A stretch of 56,662 nt of DNA, from positions 1 to 56,662 of the forward strand of contig JACSRQ010000134.1 of assembly GCA_014879675.1 (NCBI GenBank), in the 5' to 3' direction. The first letter of the stretch is position 1; each line of letters opens with the position of its first letter. This DNA comes from Ignavibacteria bacterium (GTDB lineage Bacteria; Bacteroidota; Ignavibacteria; Tepidaquicellales; OLB5). Shown here in pieces: positions 1 through 6,913 of this stretch. The notes below the pieces were generated by a model that saw only the letters and a list, made by a program, of their open reading frames with translations, made no database searches and was not told the DNA's origin. Position numbers and translations under genes: made by a program.

Positions 1-1
1 T

Positions 2-1348
2 GCTGTTTTTAATTTTTCAAATTCTCAGATCATAATGCAGCCTTACCTGATGGGCGTTCAGCCAAACAGCGTTTGGGTTCTGATGGAGTGCAGCACCACA
101 GATACAGTTACTGTTGATTACGGCTTAACAGCTTCATATGGAAGCACTTCCAGAACAGCCGTAATTAGCACAACCACAAACAATACTTATGTTCATAAGG
201 TTTATCTAAATGGCTTAGATGATAATTCAACATATTACTACCGTGCGAGACAGAATGCATCAACTTCAAGTGGCTACAATTTTGTTACAGCCCCAGCTTC
301 ACAGGTAGATTTCAGGTTCGTATGGATCGGGGATTACAGAACAGGCACTGCAGTTCATGACCAAATTTGCCAATTGATTCCGCAATACAATCCAAGGTTC
401 TATCTTAATGGAGGGGATGTGGCCAACACAGGTTCATACAACGACTTCAAGAATGAGTTTTTCAGGCAGGGCGAACTGAACCTGCTTTCTAAATACCCGT
501 TTTTTCTTGCCACGGGCAATCATGAAAGCTGGTCAACGAACACAAAGGCATTCACCAAAGGTATAACAGTGCAAAGCGGCACTGAAGATTATTATTCATT
601 TGACTATGGGAACATGCACGTATTGGTACTAAATAATCTTGTCAGTTATTCAGTTGGCAGCAATCAGTATAATTTCGCCATGGCAGATCTTGGTTCTACA
701 AATAAAACATGGAAGATAGTAATATCTCATTACCCCGGTTACTGTTCGGGAGGTCATGGAGAAGATGCAGGTATGAAAACATTATCAACTAATATTTTCG
801 TGCCTAAAGGAGTAGATATGGTTATTTCGGGCCACTCACACTTCTATCAGCACAATAGAGTTAGCGGTATTGAGCATATGGTGCTTGGTGGCGGGGGAGC
901 TCCTTTATATAATCCAACTAATGCATCATACACAATAAAATCAGTACGTGATTATAATTTCGGTATTGGTGAAGTAACAAGCAACTCTTTTACTCTTAGA
1001 ATTTACAACAATCTGAATACCCTGCTTGATACAGTGAAGCTCACTAAAAACCCAACAGGAATTTTAGAAAACGAAAGCGTTATTACAGATTTTTCGTTAA
1101 ATGAGATTTACCCAAATCCTTCAAATCCGCAATTCACAATCAGCTACGATATACTTAAAGAAGATACTTACAGGCTGGAGCTCTTTGATATAAGCGGCAG
1201 AAGTCTGAACATAGTTAGCAGCGGAAACCTGAAGCCCGGTCATTATGAAAAACAGTTTAGTTCAACAGACTTATCAAGCGGAGCTTACTTCATTATGCTA
1301 TCCGGAAGCAACAACTTCATTTCCAAAAAAATAGCTGTTATTAAATAG
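2..1348 (+). CDS. Secreted purple-acid-phosphatase-like metallophosphoesterase with T9SS sorting domain, 5' partial
   Basis: The reading frame is open to the left edge, so the true start and signal peptide lie outside the window; the first in-frame ATG at 35 is internal. Numbering from that ATG, the order is a fibronectin-III-like N-terminal domain (about 1-85), a calcineurin-like phosphoesterase domain (about 88-330) and a T9SS type A sorting domain (about 350-437). Metal-binding motifs are visible: WIGD with D100, GGD with D128, GNHE with H163, an ISH histidine near 230 and GHSH with H267/H269. The FN3 plus phosphoesterase order matches purple acid phosphatases, which hydrolyse phosphate esters with a two-metal centre. 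The C-terminus ends in YPNPSNP followed by a beta-rich tail ending IAVIK, so the protein is probably exported across the outer membrane by T9SS. Substrate unknown. Confidence 0.88.
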   Translation, partial: AVFNFSNSQIIMQPYLMGVQPNSVWVLMECSTTDTVTVDYGLTASYGSTSRTAVISTTTNNTYVHKVYLNGLDDNSTYYYRARQNASTSSGYNFVTAPASQVDFRFVWIGDYRTGTAVHDQICQLIPQYNPRFYLNGGDVANTGSYNDFKNEFFRQGELNLLSKYPFFLATGNHESWSTNTKAFTKGITVQSGTEDYYSFDYGNMHVLVLNNLVSYSVGSNQYNFAMADLGSTNKTWKIVISHYPGYCSGGHGEDAGMKTLSTNIFVPKGVDMVISGHSHFYQHNRVSGIEHMVLGGGGAPLYNPTNASYTIKSVRDYNFGIGEVTSNSFTLRIYNNLNTLLDTVKLTKNPTGILENESVITDFSLNEIYPNPSNPQFTISYDILKEDTYRLELFDISGRSLNIVSSGNLKPGHYEKQFSSTDLSSGAYFIMLSGSNNFISKKIAVIK

Positions 1349-1362
1349 AACCGGTATCGCAA

Positions 1363-2004
1363 TTGCTCAATAATACTTATTATGTTATCAGCGCTGTAAC
1401 CATTGCAGCGCTGGTTTATTCTGTGTTGCGCTATAATGTATTCGGCGGTGTTCCATGGGAGCAATTGCCGCTCTATATTGTAAACAAAGCTGTTTCTTTT
1501 TCAGGGATAATTCTGCTTACTTTGAGTATAATACTGAACAAAAGAAGTGAATCCGGTTCTAAGCTTTTAGCTATACTAAAGGATTCAAAGAGTGCTTTTG
1601 CGGGCATCGGCTTCCTTTACATTTTTGTACATGTATTATTAAGCCTCATTTTGCTGAACCCTCTAAATTACATAAAGCTCTATGATGCAGCCGGGATGTT
1701 CAATCTGGCGGGCGGAATCAGCCTGACGGCCGGCGCATTAACATTTGCAGCATTTGCAGAAATTTTTTATTCTATAGAATCAGAATCCTGCCGGCGCGCC
1801 GGACTGAGGGCTTTTGTATTTTCGATGCCGGTGAAGGCGGCTGTAACTCTATTGCTGCTTACTCATTTATTTTGCATGGGATTCCAGGGCTGGCTGGCAC
1901 CGGATAAGTGGCCGGGCGGTTTGCCTCCTATAACACTCATTTCATTCGTAATCTATTTGACAGGTGTAATTGTTAACTTGAAACTGAATAGAAATAGATT
2001 GTAA
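1363..2004 (+). CDS. Small multi-pass membrane protein, possibly ferric-reductase-like
   Basis: A 213-residue protein with about six hydrophobic helices, starting with TTG 14 bases after the phosphoesterase stop; the next in-frame methionine is too far downstream to be the start. Two histidines sit inside helices (FVHV near residue 89 and LTHLF near 168), and the overall layout recalls the ferric-reductase-like transmembrane domain, where paired histidines hold heme. That is only an inference: I see no clear family signature. The helix after the second histidine contains MGFQGWLAPDKWPGG, which looks like an exposed loop. Co-transcription with the secreted phosphoesterase is plausible from the spacing. 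The call as a membrane protein is secure; the redox role is not. Confidence 0.6.
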   Translation: MLNNTYYVISAVTIAALVYSVLRYNVFGGVPWEQLPLYIVNKAVSFSGIILLTLSIILNKRSESGSKLLAILKDSKSAFAGIGFLYIFVHVLLSLILLNPLNYIKLYDAAGMFNLAGGISLTAGALTFAAFAEIFYSIESESCRRAGLRAFVFSMPVKAAVTLLLLTHLFCMGFQGWLAPDKWPGGLPPITLISFVIYLTGVIVNLKLNRNRL

Positions 2005-2036
2005 ATACAAAAATATAGAGATTATCAGTTTTACCG

Positions 2037-2528
2037 TTATTGGTTTAATCCATACCAGGGACCGGAGTTGAGGTCACCCATAACAATTTTCTTATCTTCA
2101 GCGTCTGCAATTTTTTCGATCGATTGAAGACATTCAATATATCTCTCACGCGCTTCACTAAGCCTTTCATTAAGCGCTAATGCCCGAGCATACTGCATCA
2201 GCATAAACGAAACATCAAAATCTTCTACTTCTCCCTGTTTTTCGGTTACCATTTCGAAATTTTTCCGTGCATAATAAAGTGAACCTTCTTTCCTCCCTGC
2301 GTAAGCAAGTGCAGTTGCTATCATATTTATACCACGGACTTTGTTGGCATATTTGCAGCCGCTGAACTCAGACCAATGTATTGTTGAAGCAAATGCCATT
2401 TGAATCATCTTTTCTGTTTCTTCATCAGTCCTGTCAGTTTTTTCGAGCAGCGGGAAAATCCCGTTGTTGTAATTAACTCCAAACCATTTGTTCGCCAAAT
2501 CTAAATCAAAATCGGGTTTATTTTCCAT
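2037..2528 (-). CDS. Uncharacterised soluble protein, TPR-like helices
   Basis: I do not recognise a named family. The start at the ATG ending at 2528 is preferred over an upstream in-frame codon at 2570 because a -7 promoter box (TATATTTG on the minus strand, 2550-2557) lies between them, which would put transcription start near 2543. The 163-residue product has no signal peptide. Its second half (about 70-140) has paired amphipathic helices with alanine-rich faces (AGRKEGSLYYARKNFE, YARALALNERLSEARERY) like tetratricopeptide repeats. The N-terminus carries a WFGVNYNNG motif. It is convergent with the membrane protein gene on the plus strand. Role unknown. Confidence 0.6.
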   Translation of the reverse strand: MENKPDFDLDLANKWFGVNYNNGIFPLLEKTDRTDEETEKMIQMAFASTIHWSEFSGCKYANKVRGINMIATALAYAGRKEGSLYYARKNFEMVTEKQGEVEDFDVSFMLMQYARALALNERLSEARERYIECLQSIEKIADAEDKKIVMGDLNSGPWYGLNQ

Positions 2529-2549
2529 TGTAAATTTAAATATTTTGAT

Positions 2550-2557
2550 CAAATATA
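2550..2557 (-). promoter_or_regulatory. -7 type promoter box (TATATTTG) for the 2037-2528 gene
   Basis: TATATTTG on the minus strand matches the TAnnTTTG -7 consensus known from Bacteroidota. It lies 22 bases upstream of the chosen start. A TTTG sits on the same strand 10 bases further upstream (2568-2571), a shorter spacing than the 14 bases seen at the stronger sites in this window. Confidence 0.4.
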
Positions 2558-2650
2558 TTTCTTGCTGCAAAAATAATGCAAAATTCTTATAAGAAAAGGA
2601 AGCAATTAGCCCCTATGAAATCCACAAAAGAACCCGCAATTTTGCCCATA

Positions 2651-2676
2651 AAAAAAGCGGTCTATTGACCGCTTTT
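2651..2676 (-). terminator. Rho-independent terminator after the 2700-3344 lipoprotein gene
   Basis: Perfect 10-base stem AAAAGCGGTC / GACCGCTTTT with a 4-base loop; read on the minus strand it is followed by a run of T. It lies 23 bases past the stop codon of the lipoprotein gene. Confidence 0.85.
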
Positions 2677-2699
2677 CCGGAAACAGAATTCTGCTGGAT

Positions 2700-3344
2700 C
2701 TATTTCAGCTTAGCGCTGTACAATACTTTTTCCATAGTTGCATTGTTCTTTTCGAAGCTTGCAGTGGGTGTGAAAACGTAAAGGATGTAATTACCTTTGC
2801 CCCCGTTTTCAACTGCGCTCATAACATACATCATCATATCTTCGCCGCCAATATTACCTCTGGCTGCGGTAATGTAACCTTCCATATTTCCTTCTGTGTA
2901 AGCAAAAGCTTCGCCATCCGGATCAAAATCGAAATCAGCGAGTGCTAAACCAAGAAGCTCATCAGATGTTATCTGGTCATTTGAGAAGATTACAAATGTA
3001 GTACCCATTGATTTATCTTCGCTCATAGCAGTAAACTTGTTTTCGGTATCCGAAGCTATGGTCCAGTTTGAAGGTGCACTGAAAGTGAATTTGCCGTCTT
3101 TCGAAACAAGCTCAGTCCAGTCGGAAGGAACCTCTGATTTGAGTTCTTTTTTCGGCGCATCAGACTTCTTAAAATCCTTCTTCTTTTTATCACTTTCTTT
3201 CTTATCTGTTGTTTGAGTTTTTGTATCAGTTTTTGTATCTGTTTTTGTTTCGGTTTTGGAATCTTTTTTGCCTCCGCAGCTGCTGAGCGCAAATGCTAAA
3301 ATAATCAAAACTACAGCAAGCGAACTAAAATTGAGTTTTCTCAT
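2700..3344 (-). CDS. Lipoprotein with lysine/threonine-rich linker and PsbP/MOG1-like C-terminal domain
   Basis: Start chosen at the ATG ending at 3344 because AAAGGAG lies just upstream and a lipoprotein signal follows directly (MRKLNFSSL..., lipobox ALSSC, acylated Cys near residue 23). An in-frame upstream start at 3380 would overlap the promoter. After the lipobox comes a low-complexity linker made of KTDTKTDTKT-like repeats and lysine clusters (about 25-70), then a compact domain of about 145 residues (from SDWTELVSKDGKFTFSAPSNW). That opening is typical of small lipoproteins carrying a PsbP-like or similar alpha/beta fold; the precise fold is inferred. Preceded by a full promoter (3378-3403) and followed by a strong terminator, so it is a single-gene unit. 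Function unknown. Confidence 0.85.
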   Translation of the reverse strand: MRKLNFSSLAVVLIILAFALSSCGGKKDSKTETKTDTKTDTKTQTTDKKESDKKKKDFKKSDAPKKELKSEVPSDWTELVSKDGKFTFSAPSNWTIASDTENKFTAMSEDKSMGTTFVIFSNDQITSDELLGLALADFDFDPDGEAFAYTEGNMEGYITAARGNIGGEDMMMYVMSAVENGGKGNYILYVFTPTASFEKNNATMEKVLYSAKLK

Positions 3345-3377
3345 TTTTCTCCTTTGGATTTGGTTAATTAAAGTGAG

Positions 3378-3403
3378 CAAATATAACTCTAAACATCAAC
3401 AAA
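3378..3403 (-). promoter_or_regulatory. Promoter, TTTG-N14-TATATTTG, for the 2700-3344 lipoprotein gene
   Basis: On the minus strand TTTG (3403-3400), exactly 14 bases, then TATATTTG (3385-3378). The -7 box ends 33 bases before the chosen ATG. The same geometry recurs at 3586, 16807 and 34997. Confidence 0.7.
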
Positions 3404-3585
3404 GACAAATATTTGTAGTAATTTTCCCTTGTAAGTTTCATCATTTTAAGCGTTTTTTGGCACACTCAAAAATTCCTACAAGCAATTACCATAACTCAGA
3501 ATATCAAACCATGATAAATATCCCCATTAAATAGCTGTTTTGACTAGCAGTAAAGGTTACTTAATGCTATAAATTGAATACTTAA

Positions 3586-3611
3586 TTTGCATTTCCTCTC
3601 ATATATATTTG
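3586..3611 (+). promoter_or_regulatory. Promoter, TTTG-N14-TATATTTG, for the 3631 lipoprotein gene
   Basis: TTTG at 3586-3589, 14 bases, TATATTTG at 3604-3611. The box ends 19 bases before the ATG, leaving a leader of about 12 bases. Same layout as the divergent promoter at 3378-3403 on the other strand. Confidence 0.7.
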
Positions 3612-3630
3612 GATAAAATCTTAGGGAACA

Positions 3631-3996
3631 ATGAAACACATTCTGGCTTTACTCATTTTGGCTTTTATGGCTGTATTTGTTTATGGGTGCGATAGCGCCA
3701 CAGATAGCAAATCGGTCAGTACAAATCCACCCGGGCTTCTTAAACCATATGAAGGTGACTCCAATGTTTCAAGGGCTGTAACGTTTGAATGGTCTGGCAC
3801 TGCTACCGTTCTCATCATAGATGTAAACCCGACATTTGCAACACCGCTTTACACCTATGATGTAACCGGGAATACATTTACCATGCCTACAGCACTTACG
3901 GCAAATTCAGTTTATTACTGGAAAGCAGGGAATACAGTAGGAGGTACTACATACTGGTCAACCGACTATTTCCGTTTCAAAACCGGCGGGAATTAG
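3631..3996 (+). CDS. Small lipoprotein with one fibronectin-III-like domain
   Basis: A 121-residue product with a lipoprotein signal (MKHILALLILAFMAVFVYGC, Cys20 as the acylation site). The mature part begins with a serine/proline-rich stretch and then a single beta-sandwich domain with the pattern AVTFEWSG ... LIIDVNPTF ... YYWKAGNT ... FRFKT, which is the usual signature of the FN3-like repeats found in cell-surface proteins of this phylum. No catalytic motif is visible. It has its own promoter and terminator. Likely an outer-membrane or surface-exposed binding module; partner unknown. Confidence 0.85.
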   Translation: MKHILALLILAFMAVFVYGCDSATDSKSVSTNPPGLLKPYEGDSNVSRAVTFEWSGTATVLIIDVNPTFATPLYTYDVTGNTFTMPTALTANSVYYWKAGNTVGGTTYWSTDYFRFKTGGN

Positions 3997-4026
3997 GAAC
4001 AACAGAGCTTTGGCAATGACAATAAG

Positions 4027-4060
4027 GCACCTGCAGAATAATGCGGGTGCTTTGTCATTT
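4027..4060 (+). terminator. Terminator after the FN3-like lipoprotein gene
   Basis: Stem GCACCTGC / GCGGGTGC (one G-T pair) with an 8-base loop, followed by a T-rich stretch. It lies 30 bases past the stop. Confidence 0.65.
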
Positions 4061-4088
4061 ACAAATATGTCTGTCATTTATAAATATG
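4054..4088 (+). repeat. Short direct repeat, two 16-base copies
   Basis: GTCATTTACAAATATG at 4054-4069 and GTCATTTATAAATATG at 4073-4088 differ at one base and are spaced 19 bases start to start. They fall in the 246-base gap between the lipoprotein gene and the DUF4405-like gene. No function is evident. Confidence 0.6.
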
Positions 4089-4148
4089 ATTGTTATCCAA
4101 AACATAAAATGTATGTGTTTTTGCGGTGCAATCGCGAAAATTGAATAT

Positions 4149-4156
4149 TATATTTG
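4149..4156 (+). promoter_or_regulatory. Possible -7 box (TATATTTG) upstream of the 4243 gene
   Basis: TATATTTG 86 bases before the ATG; no TTTG at the 14-base spacing, so this is weaker than the two-part sites. Confidence 0.3.
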
Positions 4157-4242
4157 TAATGCAGTTTACTATTGATCATGTAGATACCCACCGCTTAAAG
4201 TAGAATACACAAGTTACGATGAGATTTTGAAAGGAGTATAAA

Positions 4243-4614
4243 ATGTATTTCTTCATAATTCTTTTTTTACTGCTGGCAGCAATCGTAATTCATATAATTG
4301 CAGAGTACAAAAAGAAAGCTATCAGGACAGGTGAAGCTGAACTATCGCTGACCGCCAAAAATATCCTGCCAACTTCAAGGACCTGTAAGTTATCAGCAAT
4401 TTTTACTTTCGTAGCTGTTGTACTAACAGGCGTACTGCTTGCTGCAGAAGGAGGTACAGGAAACTGGAGCGTTCTCAGCCTTACAAGCTCTCAATGGGCA
4501 GAAATTCACCTCGCTATAGTTCTCGTTTTTGCTGCATTATTCGGATTCCATGTTTATGTTCACTGGAAATGGATTAAACATCTTTTCAGCGGTAAAGATA
4601 AACAAACAGCATAA
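4243..4614 (+). CDS. DUF4405-type membrane protein, probable b-type heme protein
   Basis: The 123-residue product has three strong hydrophobic segments (about 2-20, 48-68 and 86-106), with histidines placed as in DUF4405/cytochrome-b-like proteins: VIHIIAEYKKK at the first helix, WAEIHLAIVLV before the third and FHVYVHWKWIKHLF at its end. In that family the histidines are thought to hold heme in the membrane; this is family knowledge, not shown here. A clear ribosome binding site (GAAAGGAG) lies 6-13 bases before the ATG. The gene stands alone between terminators. Possible role in membrane electron transfer. Confidence 0.75.
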   Translation: MYFFIILFLLLAAIVIHIIAEYKKKAIRTGEAELSLTAKNILPTSRTCKLSAIFTFVAVVLTGVLLAAEGGTGNWSVLSLTSSQWAEIHLAIVLVFAALFGFHVYVHWKWIKHLFSGKDKQTA

Positions 4615-4642
4615 AAGAATAAAAATTTCGGATTTGCCGGGT

Positions 4643-4670
4643 AAAAAGTGCATCATCAGATGCACTTTTT
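4643..4670. terminator. Bidirectional terminator between convergent genes
   Basis: A perfect 12-base stem, AAAAAGTGCATC / GATGCACTTTTT, with loop ATCA. It serves the plus-strand gene ending at 4614 and the minus-strand lipoprotein ending at 4722. Confidence 0.9.
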
Positions 4671-4700
4671 CATTTGCAATTGTTATATCAGCGGGGCATC

Positions 4701-4730
4701 TGTAAGTTATGATGCTGTAAGTTATGATGC
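4701..4730. repeat. Tandem 15-base duplication over a stop codon
   Basis: Two identical copies of TGTAAGTTATGATGC (4701-4715, 4716-4730). On the minus strand each copy contains GCA TCA TAA in the frame of the 4722-5249 lipoprotein gene, so the gene has two in-frame stops 15 bases apart. Confidence 0.9.
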
Positions 4731-5249
4731 TATACGTTTGAACATCACTTTGCCGCCTTTTTGGTTATCAAGCACATTTGCTTTCATTTTATCCCAGTTA
4801 GTTATGATCTCGTTCTTATCATTCAGCTCAAATGTAAAAAGCCGGTCGCCTTTTTTATAAAGCTCAAACATGTTATCTTTGCCGTATGAATTGAAAATAA
4901 ACTCCGCACTCTTTGTAGAAGGCTTAACATCAGCATTTATCCTGCTCATAGTTTGAAAGCCATCTACCTGTATTTCAGCAACAAGTGTATTGTCGTCTTT
5001 GGCCTTTATATCAATCACATAATTCCATGACTGCGCACCATCGCCTGTAACATTCTTTGCTGATTCTTCGAACGTGTATTGCCCGATCCATTTTTTTATG
5101 TCAGCAGATTGGTTGACGGATGTTTCGTTGTTGGGCGCGATATTCTGTGTTGAGCTCTGGTTCTGAGTTTCAACTTTCTGATCCTGCTTACCGCATGAAG
5201 AAAACAGGAAGATGAACGCGAGTGAAGATAAAAATATCAGGTTTTTCAT
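4722..5249 (-). CDS. Small lipoprotein of unknown function
   Basis: A 175-residue protein with a lipoprotein signal (MKNLIFLSSLAFIFLFSSC, Cys19). After it comes a glutamine/asparagine/serine-rich linker (about 20-48) and a compact beta-rich domain beginning KKWIGQYTFEESA. The W-x-G-x-Y-x-F/Y-E-E opening followed by strands describing a small barrel (NYVIDIKAKDDNTLVAEIQVDG, KGDRLFTFELND) resembles the DUF5991-type small lipoproteins, but I cannot confirm a family. The stop codon lies inside the 15-base duplication. It lies 71 bases downstream of the gltX stop on the opposite side and is transcribed on the same strand upstream-to-downstream after gltX. Function unknown. Confidence 0.8.
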   Translation of the reverse strand: MKNLIFLSSLAFIFLFSSCGKQDQKVETQNQSSTQNIAPNNETSVNQSADIKKWIGQYTFEESAKNVTGDGAQSWNYVIDIKAKDDNTLVAEIQVDGFQTMSRINADVKPSTKSAEFIFNSYGKDNMFELYKKGDRLFTFELNDKNEIITNWDKMKANVLDNQKGGKVMFKRIAS

Positions 5250-5320
5250 TGAATTAATTTTTTGTTTATCATTGTCAAATTTCTTATTCGCTTCCTTTAT
5301 GTATTTATCACCAGCTTAGA

Positions 5321-6760
5321 TCAATCGAGGGCATCTTTTAATCTTTTAATTACTTCTACCCTGCCCAATACATAGGCTATCATCCCAAGCTCTGGGCCGT
5401 GTTCTTCGCCCGTCAATGCAAGTCTGACAGGCATAAACAGGTTTTTACCTTTCACGCCGGTTTCCTTCTGAACTTCACTTACTACAGTCTTAAAATTATC
5501 AGCGGTGATTTCGGTCATAGCCTCAACCTTTTTACCCAGCAGTTCAAAAACCTGTTTGGATGATTCGCTTTTCACTATCTCAAGGTGAACATCGTTTAAC
5601 TTAACCTCGCTGTAGTAAACTTTTGACTGTTCAACTGATTCATCAAGCTTGTTTAAATAATTCCTGATAGCAATAACAACACGTTTAGTTTTTTCGATAT
5701 CGCTTGTGTCTATTCCGCCTGCATTCAGGTATGGAATAACAAGCTCCGTAAGCTTTCCGGGTTCAGTATGCTTGATATACTCGCCGTTCATCCAGTTCAG
5801 CTTTTCAACGTTAAATACCGCGCCGGCAGAGTTAACTCTTTCAATAGTAAACTTCTCCTCCAGCTCTTTTAAGCTGAAAATTTCTTTCTCCTCGCCTTCA
5901 CCTGGATTCCACCCGAGCAATGCCATGAAATTTATCAGCGCTTCCTTAAGGTATCCCTTTTTCAGATAATCTTCGGTAGCGACATCGCCCTGTCGCTTGC
6001 TGAGCTTGGATTTGTCGGGGTTTAGAATCAGCGGGACATGCGCCATTTGCGGCACTTCCCAGCCAAATGCATTGTAAAGTATGATGTGCTTCGGAACAGA
6101 TGTAAGCCACTCTTCCCCGCGGATGATATGGGTAATCTCCATTAAATGGTCATCAATAACATTCGCAAGATGATATGTTGGGAAGCCATCGCTTTTAAGC
6201 AGCACCTGGTCATCGATCAGATTGGTATCAATGCGCACATTGCCGCGTATGAGGTCATTGAACTTTATCTCCGAATCAAGCGGTACTCTCAGCCTGATAA
6301 CATAAGGCAATCCGGCAGCGATCTTCTCATTATATTCGTTTTCAGAAAGGACTCTTGCCCGCCTGTCGTACATTGTTTGCTTACCCTGAATTTGCTGAAC
6401 TTTGCGCATTTCATCAAGCTCTTCGGCAGTTTCGAATGCATAGTACGCGTGTCCGTTAACAAGCAGCTCATCGCAGTATTTTTTGTAGATATCCAGCCGC
6501 TCTGATTGGTAGTACGGGCCGAAATCACCGCCAACACCCGGACCTTCATCATAGTTCAATCCCATTTCATTCAGAATGTTTATCAGGTTCTCAACAGCCC
6601 CTTCAACCTTGCGTGACTGGTCGGTATCTTCGATCCTCAAAATAAATTTCCCGCCATGATGTTTGGCGAACAGGTAGTTGAACAATGCTGTCCTAAGGCT
6701 GCCTAAGTGAAGATAGCCCGTTGGTGATGGTGCAAATCTAACTCGTACTTCGTTATTCAT
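5321..6760 (-). CDS. gltX: Glutamate--tRNA ligase
   Basis: Charges tRNA-Glu with glutamate using ATP in the cytoplasm. The 479-residue length fits the bacterial class Ic enzyme. The Rossmann domain opens with RVRFAPSPTGYLHLGS, where HLGS at 18-21 is the HIGH-type ATP motif. RIEDTDQSR follows, then YHLANVIDDHLMEITHIIRG with the downstream EEWL, and KLSKRQGD is the KMSKS-type loop. The C-terminal part (about 330-479) is the all-helical anticodon-binding domain. The zinc-binding cysteine cluster seen in some GltX proteins is absent. Whether it also charges tRNA-Gln (non-discriminating form) depends on whether the genome has glnS or gatCAB, which cannot be seen here. Confidence 0.97.
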   Translation of the reverse strand: MNNEVRVRFAPSPTGYLHLGSLRTALFNYLFAKHHGGKFILRIEDTDQSRKVEGAVENLINILNEMGLNYDEGPGVGGDFGPYYQSERLDIYKKYCDELLVNGHAYYAFETAEELDEMRKVQQIQGKQTMYDRRARVLSENEYNEKIAAGLPYVIRLRVPLDSEIKFNDLIRGNVRIDTNLIDDQVLLKSDGFPTYHLANVIDDHLMEITHIIRGEEWLTSVPKHIILYNAFGWEVPQMAHVPLILNPDKSKLSKRQGDVATEDYLKKGYLKEALINFMALLGWNPGEGEEKEIFSLKELEEKFTIERVNSAGAVFNVEKLNWMNGEYIKHTEPGKLTELVIPYLNAGGIDTSDIEKTKRVVIAIRNYLNKLDESVEQSKVYYSEVKLNDVHLEIVKSESSKQVFELLGKKVEAMTEITADNFKTVVSEVQKETGVKGKNLFMPVRLALTGEEHGPELGMIAYVLGRVEVIKRLKDALD

Positions 6761-6913
6761 TAAATTTTTCGATGATTTCTATTAGTTCGGTGAATAATAC
6801 TAAACAACACGCAAATATTGCCTTAAAATGAATAAAATAACAGGAAATTAGCAATAACAAATTGAATTGAAAACCCTAAGTTTCGAAGCTATATTGTAAC
6901 AAATCTTACTATA

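Noticed and set aside
3256-3534. A 92-residue plus-strand frame across the lipoprotein promoter region
   Set aside because: It overlaps the start of a well-supported minus-strand lipoprotein gene and its promoter, and the product has no protein-like composition or ribosome binding site.
4648-4860. A 70-residue plus-strand frame starting in a terminator
   Set aside because: It begins inside the bidirectional terminator and runs opposite a lipoprotein gene.
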